Below, in pieces: positions 15,735 to 22,857 of a DNA stretch of 33,147 bases. The DNA is taken from the NCBI GenBank assembly GCA_024691985.1, contig JAILNC010000060.1, forward strand, positions 1 through 33,147, given 5' to 3'. Numbering within the stretch: the first letter of the stretch is position 1; each line of letters begins with the position of its first letter. The translations under genes were made by a program, and so were the position numbers. The stretch is from Oscillospiraceae bacterium. GTDB lineage: Bacteria; Bacillota; Clostridia; Oscillospirales; Oscillospiraceae. Below the pieces are notes generated by a model. The model was not told the DNA's origin. It did not search any database and saw only the letters and a program-made list of their open reading frames with translations.

Positions 15735-16721
15735 TTGAAAAAGCTTCCGCTCTGGATGCGGATCACGCAGCAGCTTGTGCTGACAGGGCTTGTGCTGTGC
15801 GTCTTCGCGCTGTTCCACCACGTCCTGCCCCGCTATATGGGGAAGGCGGCGGAGCCGATCGCGATCATCCCGTACGTCCGGGAGACCGCGGCGCCTTCGG
15901 CGCAAAGCGCAGAGCAGCCGATGGGGCCGGAAGCGCCGGAGGAGACGCCGGTGCCGGGGCCCTTCACCGCCGGGCGCATCGAGGGCGAGGACAGCTTCAG
16001 CAGCCCGAGTCTGGTCTTCACGATCACCAAATACGAGCACACCGAGGCGCATCCGGCGCAGTGCTATTACGTCGCGGACGTATACATCAGGGACGTCGAG
16101 CAGCTCAGCATCGCCTTTCCCATAAGCGGCTACCTCTACGGCGACCCGTACAGGATCGCGGAGGGCGCCGGGGCCGTGCTCGCGATCAATTCCGACAACG
16201 CCTCCGCCCTCGGCGAGGTCTTCACCGTGCGCAACGGCGCCCTGTACAACGGCAACAGCACCCGCGGCGACATCTGCGTGCTCTTCCGCGACGGGAGCAT
16301 GAAGACTTATGCGCCGAACACCTATACCAACGAGGAGATCCTCGCGGCGGAGCCCTGGCAGGTCTGGTGCTTCGGCCCCTCGCTGCTGGACGAGAACGGG
16401 CAGCCGCTGGAGGAATTCAACATTGACAGGACGCTGCAGAACAGACACCCGCGCACCGTGATCGGTTACTACGAGCCGGGGCATTACTGCTTTGTGGTGA
16501 TCGACGGGCGCGGCGGCGAGTATTCCAAGGGGACGACGATCAAGGAGACCGCGCAGATCATGGCGGAGCTCGGCTGCCGCTGCGCCTACAATCTGGACGG
16601 CGGGGCGTCCACGCTCATGCTCTACCGGAACGAGCTCGTCAACGTGCCGAGCAGGGACAGGTCGCTCAAGGAGATGATCGTCCTGCGCGAGAGGGAGGAG
16701 ACGGCGAATGAAGCATCTTAA
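15735..16721 (+). CDS. Membrane-anchored NAGPA-type phosphodiester glycosidase
   Basis: This protein of about 328 residues has an N-terminal signal anchor (LPLWMRITQQLVLTGLVLCVF), a Pro/Glu/Ala-rich linker (about 45-80), and a C-terminal NAGPA domain. Key stretches are AINSDNAS, the NRHPRTVIGYYEPGHYCFVVIDGR core, and YNLDGGASTLM, which closes the active site. Family members remove sugars from phosphodiester-linked glycans, including wall polymers. An ATG at 15684 is in frame but overlaps the promoter. TTG 15735 is preceded by AAGGGGGG 9 nt upstream and gives a normal signal anchor. It overlaps the next small gene by 14 bp. Confidence 0.85.
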   Translation: MKKLPLWMRITQQLVLTGLVLCVFALFHHVLPRYMGKAAEPIAIIPYVRETAAPSAQSAEQPMGPEAPEETPVPGPFTAGRIEGEDSFSSPSLVFTITKYEHTEAHPAQCYYVADVYIRDVEQLSIAFPISGYLYGDPYRIAEGAGAVLAINSDNASALGEVFTVRNGALYNGNSTRGDICVLFRDGSMKTYAPNTYTNEEILAAEPWQVWCFGPSLLDENGQPLEEFNIDRTLQNRHPRTVIGYYEPGHYCFVVIDGRGGEYSKGTTIKETAQIMAELGCRCAYNLDGGASTLMLYRNELVNVPSRDRSLKEMIVLREREETANEAS

Positions 16722-16905
16722 GATCTTTCTGGCCATGCTGGACAGCGCCTTCGCGCTGAGCCTGCTCGTGCTGATCCTGCTGGATCTGCGCAACCCCTAT
16801 ATGGAATTTCTCACCAGCGGGCCCAGCCGCGTCCTCATGGCGGGCCTGTGCCTCTGCACGCTCGCGACGGCCTGGCTGTACGCCACGGAGCAGCGGGGAG
16901 AATAG
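16708..16905 (+). CDS. Small two-helix membrane protein
   Basis: This 65-residue protein has two hydrophobic helices (about 7-25 and 42-58) separated by a polar turn (RNPYMEFLTSGPSR). The start overlaps the glycosidase gene by 14 bp, and GGGAGGAG sits upstream inside that gene, so expression is coupled. No family was recognised. By position it may assist or anchor the glycosidase. Confidence 0.7.
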   Translation: MKHLKIFLAMLDSAFALSLLVLILLDLRNPYMEFLTSGPSRVLMAGLCLCTLATAWLYATEQRGE

Positions 16906-16910
16906 ACAAC

Positions 16911-16945
16911 GAAGCCCCGGACGAAAGTCCGGGGCTTCTTTTTTG
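16911..16945 (+). terminator. Rho-independent terminator
   Basis: The stem GAAGCCCCGGAC/GTCCGGGGCTTC with a GAAA loop is followed by TTTTTT. It ends the glycosidase operon. Confidence 0.9.
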
Positions 16946-16950
16946 TGTTC

Positions 16951-17568
16951 TCAGCTTCTCTCGAAGCTTATGCCCGCGAGCTGCTCGCAGAGCGCGGGGT
17001 GCCCGACCAGCTCCGTGACCGCGCCGTCGAAGGCGGAGGTCTTCTGGACCGTGATCTGCACGAAGCTCGAATCGTCCTCCGGGACGGGCAGCTCGAAGCG
17101 CAGCACGTCGCCGTCCAGGAAGAGGACGCCGCGGTTTTCCCCGAAGCAGACTTCCCGCAGATCGGCGTGCTTCTCGCGCAGGGCGGCGCAGTGGGCCTGC
17201 CAGCCCTCCCCGCCGTAGTAGGCGGCGTATTCGATCTGGAGCGTGTAATCCTCGGCGTAGAGCAGGGCGACGTGGGAGTCGTCCGAGGGGCTCAGATAAT
17301 CCTCCGACACCACGGAAAAGCTCTCCGCCGCGGGGTCGTAGGGGATGCTAAGCTCGACGGTCGCGGCGTTCTGGAAGCCGGAGATGAAGCTGTAGCTGCC
17401 GATGCTCACCGTCGCCGGGTCGCGCACGGGCTTTGCCGCCCCGGCGGGCTGCGCGGCGGGCGCGTCCGCGCCGTCCTCCGTCTTCTGCAGGAGCACGCTC
17501 ACCCCCGCAGCCAGCGCGCCGAGCGCCGTCAGCATCAGCGGCGCGAGTACTCTCCATTTGCGTTTCAT
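16951..17568 (-). CDS. Membrane-anchored extracytoplasmic protein of unknown function
   Basis: This 205-residue protein has an N-terminal MKRKWRV and a hydrophobic helix (about 8-26), then an Ala/Pro-rich linker and a soluble domain of about 150 residues. The domain is rich in acidic residues and beta-type segments (VSIGSYSFISGF, ALLYAEDYTLQIEYAAYY, RGVLFLDGDVLRFELP) and has one Cys pair (HCAAL, EVCFG). The open frame runs to 17640, but ATG 17568 has AGGAGG 8 nt upstream and lies just after a good promoter. No family is recognised. It is a monocistronic unit. Confidence 0.75.
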   Translation of the reverse strand: MKRKWRVLAPLMLTALGALAAGVSVLLQKTEDGADAPAAQPAGAAKPVRDPATVSIGSYSFISGFQNAATVELSIPYDPAAESFSVVSEDYLSPSDDSHVALLYAEDYTLQIEYAAYYGGEGWQAHCAALREKHADLREVCFGENRGVLFLDGDVLRFELPVPEDDSSFVQITVQKTSAFDGAVTELVGHPALCEQLAGISFERS

Positions 17569-17597
17569 GGTTTTTTCCTCCTGTTGTCGTTTTATCC

Positions 17598-17626
17598 AGT
17601 ATAGCACGGCCGTGCAGCGGGCGCAA
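17598..17626 (-). promoter_or_regulatory. Promoter of the 205-residue membrane-anchored protein
   Basis: Minus strand: TTGCGC (17626-17621), a 17-bp spacer, then TATACT (17603-17598). Confidence 0.65.
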
Positions 17627-17635
17627 GATGAAAGA

Positions 17636-17668
17636 AACACGGCTCCCCCTGTGGGGGAGCCGTGTTTT
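17636..17668. terminator. Terminator after the uracil permease gene
   Basis: The stem AACACGGCTCCCC/GGGGAGCCGTGTT has T-rich flanks on both strands and lies 22 bp past the permease stop. Confidence 0.8.
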
Positions 17669-17689
17669 TATGAGCGTCGTCGCAGAAGA

Positions 17690-19018
17690 TCAGACCTGGA
17701 AGTTGACGGAGGTCGAGCCCTTGTCCTCCTGCTCGAACTCGTAGTCCTTGCCGGGCAGGATGGCGTTGAGCAGGATGCCCACGATGGATGCCACGGCCAG
17801 ACCGGACAGGCTCACCGCGCCGAGCTGGATGCTGCCCGCGCCGGAGAACTCGATGCCGATGGTCAGGCAGAGGATCAGCGCCGCGATGATGACGTTGCGG
17901 GAGTTGGAGAAGTCCACCTGGTTCTCCACGATGTTGCGCACGCCGACGGCCGCGATCATGCCGTAGAGGATGAGGCTGACGCCGCCGATGGTGGCGTTGG
18001 GCATGGCCGCGATCAGGGCGGCGAACTTCGGGCAGAAGGAGAAGAGGATCGCGAAGCCCGCGGCGATGCGGATGACGCGCGGATCGTACACGCCGGTGAG
18101 GTTCAGTACGCCCGTGTTCTCGCCGTAGGTGGTGTTGGCCGGGGCGCCGAAGAGGGCCGCCAGCGTGGTGGCCAGGCCGTCGCCCAGCAGGGTGCGGTGG
18201 AAGCCCGGGTCCTCCATGAAGTTCTCGCCGCAGGTGGAGGAGATGGCGCAGATGTCGCCGATATGCTCGACCATGGTGGCCAGGGAGATCGGCAGGATGG
18301 TGATGACCGCGGTCGCGAGCAGGCCGCCGTTGATGCTGCCGGAGGTGAACAGGCTGAACACGGTGTTCTGATAGCGGAAGGGCAGGCCGAACCAGGGGGC
18401 GGAGGCGACGCCGGAGAAGTCGACGTTGCCGGTGCCGGCGGCGACGAGATAGGAGGCCGCGACGCCCAGCAGGATGGGGATGATCTTGACCATGCCCTTG
18501 CCCCAGATGTTGCAGACGATGACCACGGCGACGGCCACGAGGGCGATGCCCCACATGTCCATGCAGGAGTTGATGGCGGTCGGGGCCAGGTGCAGGCCGA
18601 CGCAGATGATGATGGGGCCGGTGACGATGGGCGGGAAGAAGCGCATGACGCGCTTGACGCCGTAGGCCTTGAACAGGGCGGACAGGACGCCGTACATCAG
18701 GCCCGCGCAGGCCACGCCGAAGCAGGCGTAGGGCAGGAGCGTCGGGTCGCCGCCCGGGGCGATGGCGAAGTAGCCGCCGAGGAAGGCGAAGGAGGAGCCC
18801 AGAAAGGCCGGGACCTTCTTCTTGGTCAAAAAGTGGAACAGCAGCGTGCCGAGACCCGCGAACAGCAGGGTGGCGGAGACGCTCAGCCCCGTCAGCATCG
18901 GGACCAGCACGGTCGCGCCGAACATGGCGAACATGTGCTGCAGGCCGAGCACCAGCATCTTGGGCACGCCCAGGGTGCGCGCGTCGTACACGGCGTCGGG
19001 ATTTGCGGTCTTTTTCAT
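17690..19018 (-). CDS. uraA: Uracil permease (NCS2/nucleobase-ascorbate transporter family)
   Basis: This 442-residue inner-membrane proton symporter is predicted to carry uracil. It has about 14 hydrophobic segments. VLGLQHMFAMFGATVLVP is the QH motif of helix 1, and FGAPANTTYGENTGVLNLTGVYDP is the family signature with the substrate-contacting Glu. ATG 19018 is preceded by GAGAGAGGG. It lies 230 bp downstream of pyrR on the same strand, with a repeat between them and no convincing promoter of its own, so it is probably read from the PyrR-controlled promoter. Uracil specificity rests on family likeness and the pyrR linkage. Xanthine relatives exist. Confidence 0.88.
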   Translation of the reverse strand: MKKTANPDAVYDARTLGVPKMLVLGLQHMFAMFGATVLVPMLTGLSVSATLLFAGLGTLLFHFLTKKKVPAFLGSSFAFLGGYFAIAPGGDPTLLPYACFGVACAGLMYGVLSALFKAYGVKRVMRFFPPIVTGPIIICVGLHLAPTAINSCMDMWGIALVAVAVVIVCNIWGKGMVKIIPILLGVAASYLVAAGTGNVDFSGVASAPWFGLPFRYQNTVFSLFTSGSINGGLLATAVITILPISLATMVEHIGDICAISSTCGENFMEDPGFHRTLLGDGLATTLAALFGAPANTTYGENTGVLNLTGVYDPRVIRIAAGFAILFSFCPKFAALIAAMPNATIGGVSLILYGMIAAVGVRNIVENQVDFSNSRNVIIAALILCLTIGIEFSGAGSIQLGAVSLSGLAVASIVGILLNAILPGKDYEFEQEDKGSTSVNFQV

Positions 19019-19110
19019 TCAATTTCCCTCTCTCTGTAGTTTTTTAATTGAATCTATAACAGGCGGGGAACCCCGCTTGTTTACATTGTGAAGGTCATGT
19101 CTGCCGGAGA

Positions 19111-19237
19111 GCGGATTGCCGCACCAGTGACGTCGGTCACTGGTGCGCAATGACGTCACAGGAGGCAAGCAAACAGCAACGCGCCAGCGTTTCCCAATGC
19201 TTGTCATTGCGAGGAGCGCAGCGACGTGGCAATCCGC
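19111..19237. repeat. Palindromic dispersed element (GCGGATTGCC...GGCAATCCGC) inside the pyrR-uraA gap
   Basis: The 127-bp element has terminal arms GCGGATTGCC (19111-19120) and GGCAATCCGC (19228-19237), an internal hairpin GCACCAGTGAC/GTCACTGGTGC (19121-19145), and a CATTGCGAGGAGCGCAGCGA segment. It differs in core from the TGTCATTCTGAGG elements elsewhere in the window. Confidence 0.75.
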
Positions 19238-19248
19238 ATCCCCCGTCC

Positions 19249-19917
<669 letters not shown>

Positions 19918-19925
19918 TCATCTGC

Positions 19926-19954
19926 ATTATATGGTCTGAAACGGCAAAAAGCAA
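19926..19954 (-). promoter_or_regulatory. Promoter of pyrR-uraA
   Basis: Minus strand: TTGCTT (19954-19949), a 17-bp spacer, then TATAAT (19931-19926). Confidence 0.75.
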
Positions 19955-20062
19955 GGGGCAAAAACACTTTCGGCGCGGCGTGAGAAATCGCGCGCCTCGT
20001 CCGCCTCCGATTTGTAGAATATGCCGTTGCAGAGAAAATACACATCGTTTACAATTTGGCGC

Positions 20063-20091
20063 TTGCTTTTCCGGGGGCCAGGGCATACAAT
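20063..20091 (+). promoter_or_regulatory. Promoter of the lipoprotein gene
   Basis: TTGCTT (20063-20068), a 17-bp spacer, then TACAAT (20086-20091). Confidence 0.65.
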
Positions 20092-20096
20092 CGGGC

Positions 20097-20182
20097 TGTC
20101 ATTCTGAGGAGCGAAGCGACGAAGAATCTTACATGCGCTGCAGGACGCCAGGTTCAGATCCTTCGCCGCGCTCAGGATGACA
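20097..20182. repeat. Dispersed palindromic element in the lipoprotein 5' leader
   Basis: The ends TGTCATTCTGAGGAGCG and CGCTCAGGATGACA can fold back on each other across 86 bp. The element starts 6 bp after the -10 box and ends about 20 bp before the ribosome binding site, so it would make up most of the untranslated leader. Confidence 0.8.
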
Positions 20183-20220
20183 GATGCGGTTTTTCATCCT
20201 GCCTGAAAAGGAGTGGAAGC

Positions 20221-20799
20221 ATGAAACGTTTTCTGTCTCTTGTGATATGTCTCGCCCTGCTGCTGACGCTCTGCGCCTGCGGCAAGAAGACCCCGGTCGT
20301 CACCGTTTCGCCGACCCCCGCGCCGACCGAGGCCCCTGCGGAAACCTCGGAGCCCACGCCGACGCCCGAGCCGACCGAGGCCCCGAAGCCCACGCCGACG
20401 CCCGAGCCGATCCCGCTGGTGCCCGAGCTGCCGCCGGTGCACGACGCGGCGCTCAACGCGGTGCTGTCCGACGTGCTGACGGTCTGGCCCGGCTCGGCCG
20501 GCTGCTCGCTGAGGGCGGCGTCGCGGGCCGCGCGCCTTCTGGACTGGGGCATGGGGACGACGCTCTCGGACGACGAGATCTATTCCGCCGTCGGCTGCTT
20601 CCTCGACGAGCTGAGCGACGACGATCTGCTGCTGTTCCAGGAGAGCTTCTATTCCGTCTACGACACGGCCTACGATCTGCGCGGCGAGAACGCGCGGAGC
20701 CTGCTGGAGGACGCCGGGGCGGAGGGCTGCCTCTGGCCCTGGAACGACCACGCCTTCCACGCCCTCGAGATGGTCAGCTACGGCCTCGGCCCGCGGTAA
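20221..20799 (+). CDS. Small lipoprotein with Pro/Thr/Glu-rich linker
   Basis: This 192-residue protein has a type II signal peptide. MKRFLSLVICLALLLTLCAC ends in the lipobox L-C-A-C, with Cys20 lipidated. Residues about 27-65 are a low-complexity linker built of PTP/PEPTEAP repeats that would span the cell wall. The remaining ~125 residues form a small, probably helical acidic domain (LSDDEIYSAVGCFLDELSDDDLLLFQESFYSVYDTAYDL) of no recognised family. ATG 20221 has AAAGGAG 7 nt upstream. It is monocistronic, and its leader consists mainly of a dispersed repeat. Confidence 0.8.
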   Translation: MKRFLSLVICLALLLTLCACGKKTPVVTVSPTPAPTEAPAETSEPTPTPEPTEAPKPTPTPEPIPLVPELPPVHDAALNAVLSDVLTVWPGSAGCSLRAASRAARLLDWGMGTTLSDDEIYSAVGCFLDELSDDDLLLFQESFYSVYDTAYDLRGENARSLLEDAGAEGCLWPWNDHAFHALEMVSYGLGPR

Positions 20800-20837
20800 A
20801 ACAGGCGGCCATCGCAGTACGTTGTAACAACTGAAAT

Positions 20838-20915
20838 TGTCATTCTGAGGAGTGCAAGCGACGAAGAATCTTTTGAAAGATCCTTCGACTCCGCTTCGCT
20901 CCGCTCAGGATGACA
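20838..20915. repeat. Dispersed palindromic element, 78 bp
   Basis: The ends TGTCATTCTGAGGAGTGC and CTCAGGATGACA pair across a 78-bp element with a TTTTGAAA centre. It is the same family and length as the copy inside the flavoprotein gene at 23424-23501. Confidence 0.85.
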
Positions 20916-20924
20916 CGTAAAGTT

Positions 20925-21023
20925 TAATACTAATTCCTGATGAAAAGCTTGCATGATTCAAGCTTTTCATGCGCAGCTTCGCTGCGCTGAACAAAGCGAA
21001 CGCTTTGTTCGGAATCAGTATTA
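20925..21023. repeat. Cloverleaf-like compound palindrome I
   Basis: The closing stem TAATACTAATTCC (20925-20937) pairs with GGAATCAGTATTA (21011-21023), 12 of 13 bases. Inside it sit three consecutive perfect hairpins: 20940-20970 (TGAAAAGCTTG arms), 20971-20987 (GCGCAGC arms) and 20989-21010 (GAACAAAGCG arms). There is no open frame and no U-tract. This and the next element occupy most of the gene-free stretch 20800-21282. Confidence 0.8.
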
Positions 21024-21029
21024 CACGGT

Positions 21030-21112
21030 TTTTTCAATAGGCGCAAAGCGCCTATGCCTGTGAGCCATGCTCACAGGCAATGAAAACATGATTAAATGTT
21101 TTCATTGAAAAA
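21030..21112. repeat. Cloverleaf-like compound palindrome II
   Basis: The outer arms TTTTTCAAT (21030-21038) and ATTGAAAAA (21104-21112) enclose three consecutive hairpins: ATAGGCGC/GCGCCTAT (21037-21055), GCCTGTGAGC/GCTCACAGGC (21056-21078) and AATGAAAACAT/ATGTTTTCATT (21079-21106). The outer stem overlaps the first and last hairpins by two or three bases. Confidence 0.75.
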
Positions 21113-21190
21113 GAGTATAAGATGTTACAACGCAGCAGGGGCTGACGTCCTCGGCAGCCCGCGGCGCGGCGTCTCCAGGAATACATACGG

Positions 21191-21232
21191 ATCCCCGGCG
21201 AATACGTGACAGTCTGCGTACTCGCCGGGGAT
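21191..21232. terminator. Bidirectional terminator-like hairpin
   Basis: The arms ATCCCCGGCGAATACG and CGTACTCGCCGGGGAT pair almost perfectly. The hairpin lies beyond the stop of the minus-strand flavoprotein operon. Confidence 0.6.
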
Positions 21233-21282
21233 TACCATATTCTATGCCCCCGTACCGCGCGGGGCCTCGGGGGCGCCGCCCC

Positions 21283-22857
21283 CTACAGGCGTCCCAAACT
21301 CTCCAGCACCGCCTCGGCGCAGCGCATGCCGTCCACGGCGGCGGAGGTGATGCCGCCCGCGTAGCCCGCGCCCTCGCCGCAGGGGTAGAGGCCGCGCACG
21401 GCGCTCTGCAGGCTTTCGTCCCGCAGGATGCGCACCGGCGAGGACGAGCGCGTCTCCGGCGCGGTCAGCACCGCCTCGGGATCGTCGAAGCCGCGCAGCT
21501 TCTGCCCGAGGGCGGGAATGGCCCTCTCCAGCACGTCCGTAATGCCCTCCGGCAGAACGCCGTGCAGCTCGGTCCAGACGACGCCGGGCTCGTAGCTCGG
21601 TCTGACCCGGCCCGGGCCCGCGCTCGGCCTCTTCGCGAGGAAGTCGCCCGCGAGCTGGGCGGGCGCGCGGTAGGAGCCCGTGCAGGCGTAAGCCGCGCGC
21701 TCGATCTCGCGCTGGTATTCCATGCCCGCCAGCACCCCCTCGCCCGGGAAGTCCTCCGCGCGCAGGGTGACCAGCAGGGCGGCGTTGGCGTTCTCGCCGC
21801 CGCGGTCGGAAAAGCTCATGCCGTTGGTGACCACGCCGCCCGCCTCCGAGGCCGCGGCGAAGACCTGCCCGCCGGGGCACATGCAGAAGGTATAGGCGCT
21901 CGCCCCGTCCGGCAGATGGACACTGAGGCTGTAGTCCGCCGGCGGCAGCTTCCCGCGCGCCCGGCCGTACTGGGCGAGGTCGATATCCGCCTGCCTGTGC
22001 TCGATGCGCACGCCCATCGAAAAGCTCTTGCGCTCCATCGGCACGCCGAGGCGGTGCAGCATCGCGAAGCTGTCGCGGGCCGAGTGGCCGATCGCGAGGA
22101 TCAGGCGGCGGCAGGGGAGCAGGGTCTCCGTGCCCGCCTGCGTTACCCGAAGCCCCGTCAGCGCCCCGTCCTCGATCACAAGGGAATCCAGCCGCGCGCC
22201 GAAGCGGAGCTCGCCGCCGAGAGCGACGATCTCCTCGCGGATACTCTTCACCACGCCGACGAGCACGTCGGTGCCGATGTGGGGCTTTGCGTCCCAGGTG
22301 ATACTCTCCGGCGCGCCGTGGGCCGCGAACTCGCGCAGCACCCAGAAGATGCGCCGGTCGTGGGTCGAGGTGTTGAGCTTCCCGTCCGAGAAGGTCCCGG
22401 CCCCGCCCTCGCCGAACTGGACGTTGGACTCGGGATCGAGTTCGCCGCCCTGCCGGAAGGCCGCCACGTCCCTCACGCGCGTGTCCACGTCCCGCCCGCG
22501 CTCGAGCACGACGGGCCGCGCCCCGGCCCGGGCCAGCACCAGCGCCGCGAACATGCCCGCCGGGCCGAAGCCCGCGACGACGGGGCGCTCTTCGGTCTCC
22601 GCGCGGGGGATCTCATAGACCGGCTCGGTATAAGGCTCCGCGCCCCGGAGCAGGGCCCTTTCCTCGCCGCGCCGCAGCGTCAGGGCCACGGCGCAGGTAT
22701 AGTGGATATCGTTCTTTTTCCGCGCGTCGAGGGAGACCTTGACGGGGCGCAGCTCCAGGATGTCCGCCTCCGGCAGGCCGAGCTTTTTCGCGGCCTTTTT
22801 CTTCAGGGCGGAGAGCGCCTCCCCCTCCTCGAGCCGCAGGGAACGCAGCAGGATCAT
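21283..22857 (-). CDS. FAD-dependent oxidoreductase of the COG2509-like family
   Basis: This 524-residue cytoplasmic flavoprotein of unknown substrate begins with a ~90-residue domain (ILLRSLRLEEGEALSALKKKAAKKLGL). The FAD-binding fold follows: PVVAGFGPAGMFAALVLARAG (GxGxxG), GGAGTFSDGKLNT, LILAIGHSARD, and a C-terminal LYPCGEGAGYAGGITSAAVDG that closes the FAD site. The open frame reaches 22899, but ATG 22857 has GGGGAGG 8 nt upstream and overlaps the previous stop as ATGA. Its TAG stop lies in a GTAGGGGGC repeat. Translational coupling with the HI0933-like gene suggests a shared, still unknown redox job. Confidence 0.85.
   Translation of the reverse strand: MILLRSLRLEEGEALSALKKKAAKKLGLPEADILELRPVKVSLDARKKNDIHYTCAVALTLRRGEERALLRGAEPYTEPVYEIPRAETEERPVVAGFGPAGMFAALVLARAGARPVVLERGRDVDTRVRDVAAFRQGGELDPESNVQFGEGGAGTFSDGKLNTSTHDRRIFWVLREFAAHGAPESITWDAKPHIGTDVLVGVVKSIREEIVALGGELRFGARLDSLVIEDGALTGLRVTQAGTETLLPCRRLILAIGHSARDSFAMLHRLGVPMERKSFSMGVRIEHRQADIDLAQYGRARGKLPPADYSLSVHLPDGASAYTFCMCPGGQVFAAASEAGGVVTNGMSFSDRGGENANAALLVTLRAEDFPGEGVLAGMEYQREIERAAYACTGSYRAPAQLAGDFLAKRPSAGPGRVRPSYEPGVVWTELHGVLPEGITDVLERAIPALGQKLRGFDDPEAVLTAPETRSSSPVRILRDESLQSAVRGLYPCGEGAGYAGGITSAAVDGMRCAEAVLESLGRL

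Noticed and set aside
20925-21112. tRNA or tmRNA suggested by the cloverleaf shape
   Set aside because: No T-loop GTTCRA, no anticodon-loop layout, no CCA end, and stem lengths do not fit tRNA.
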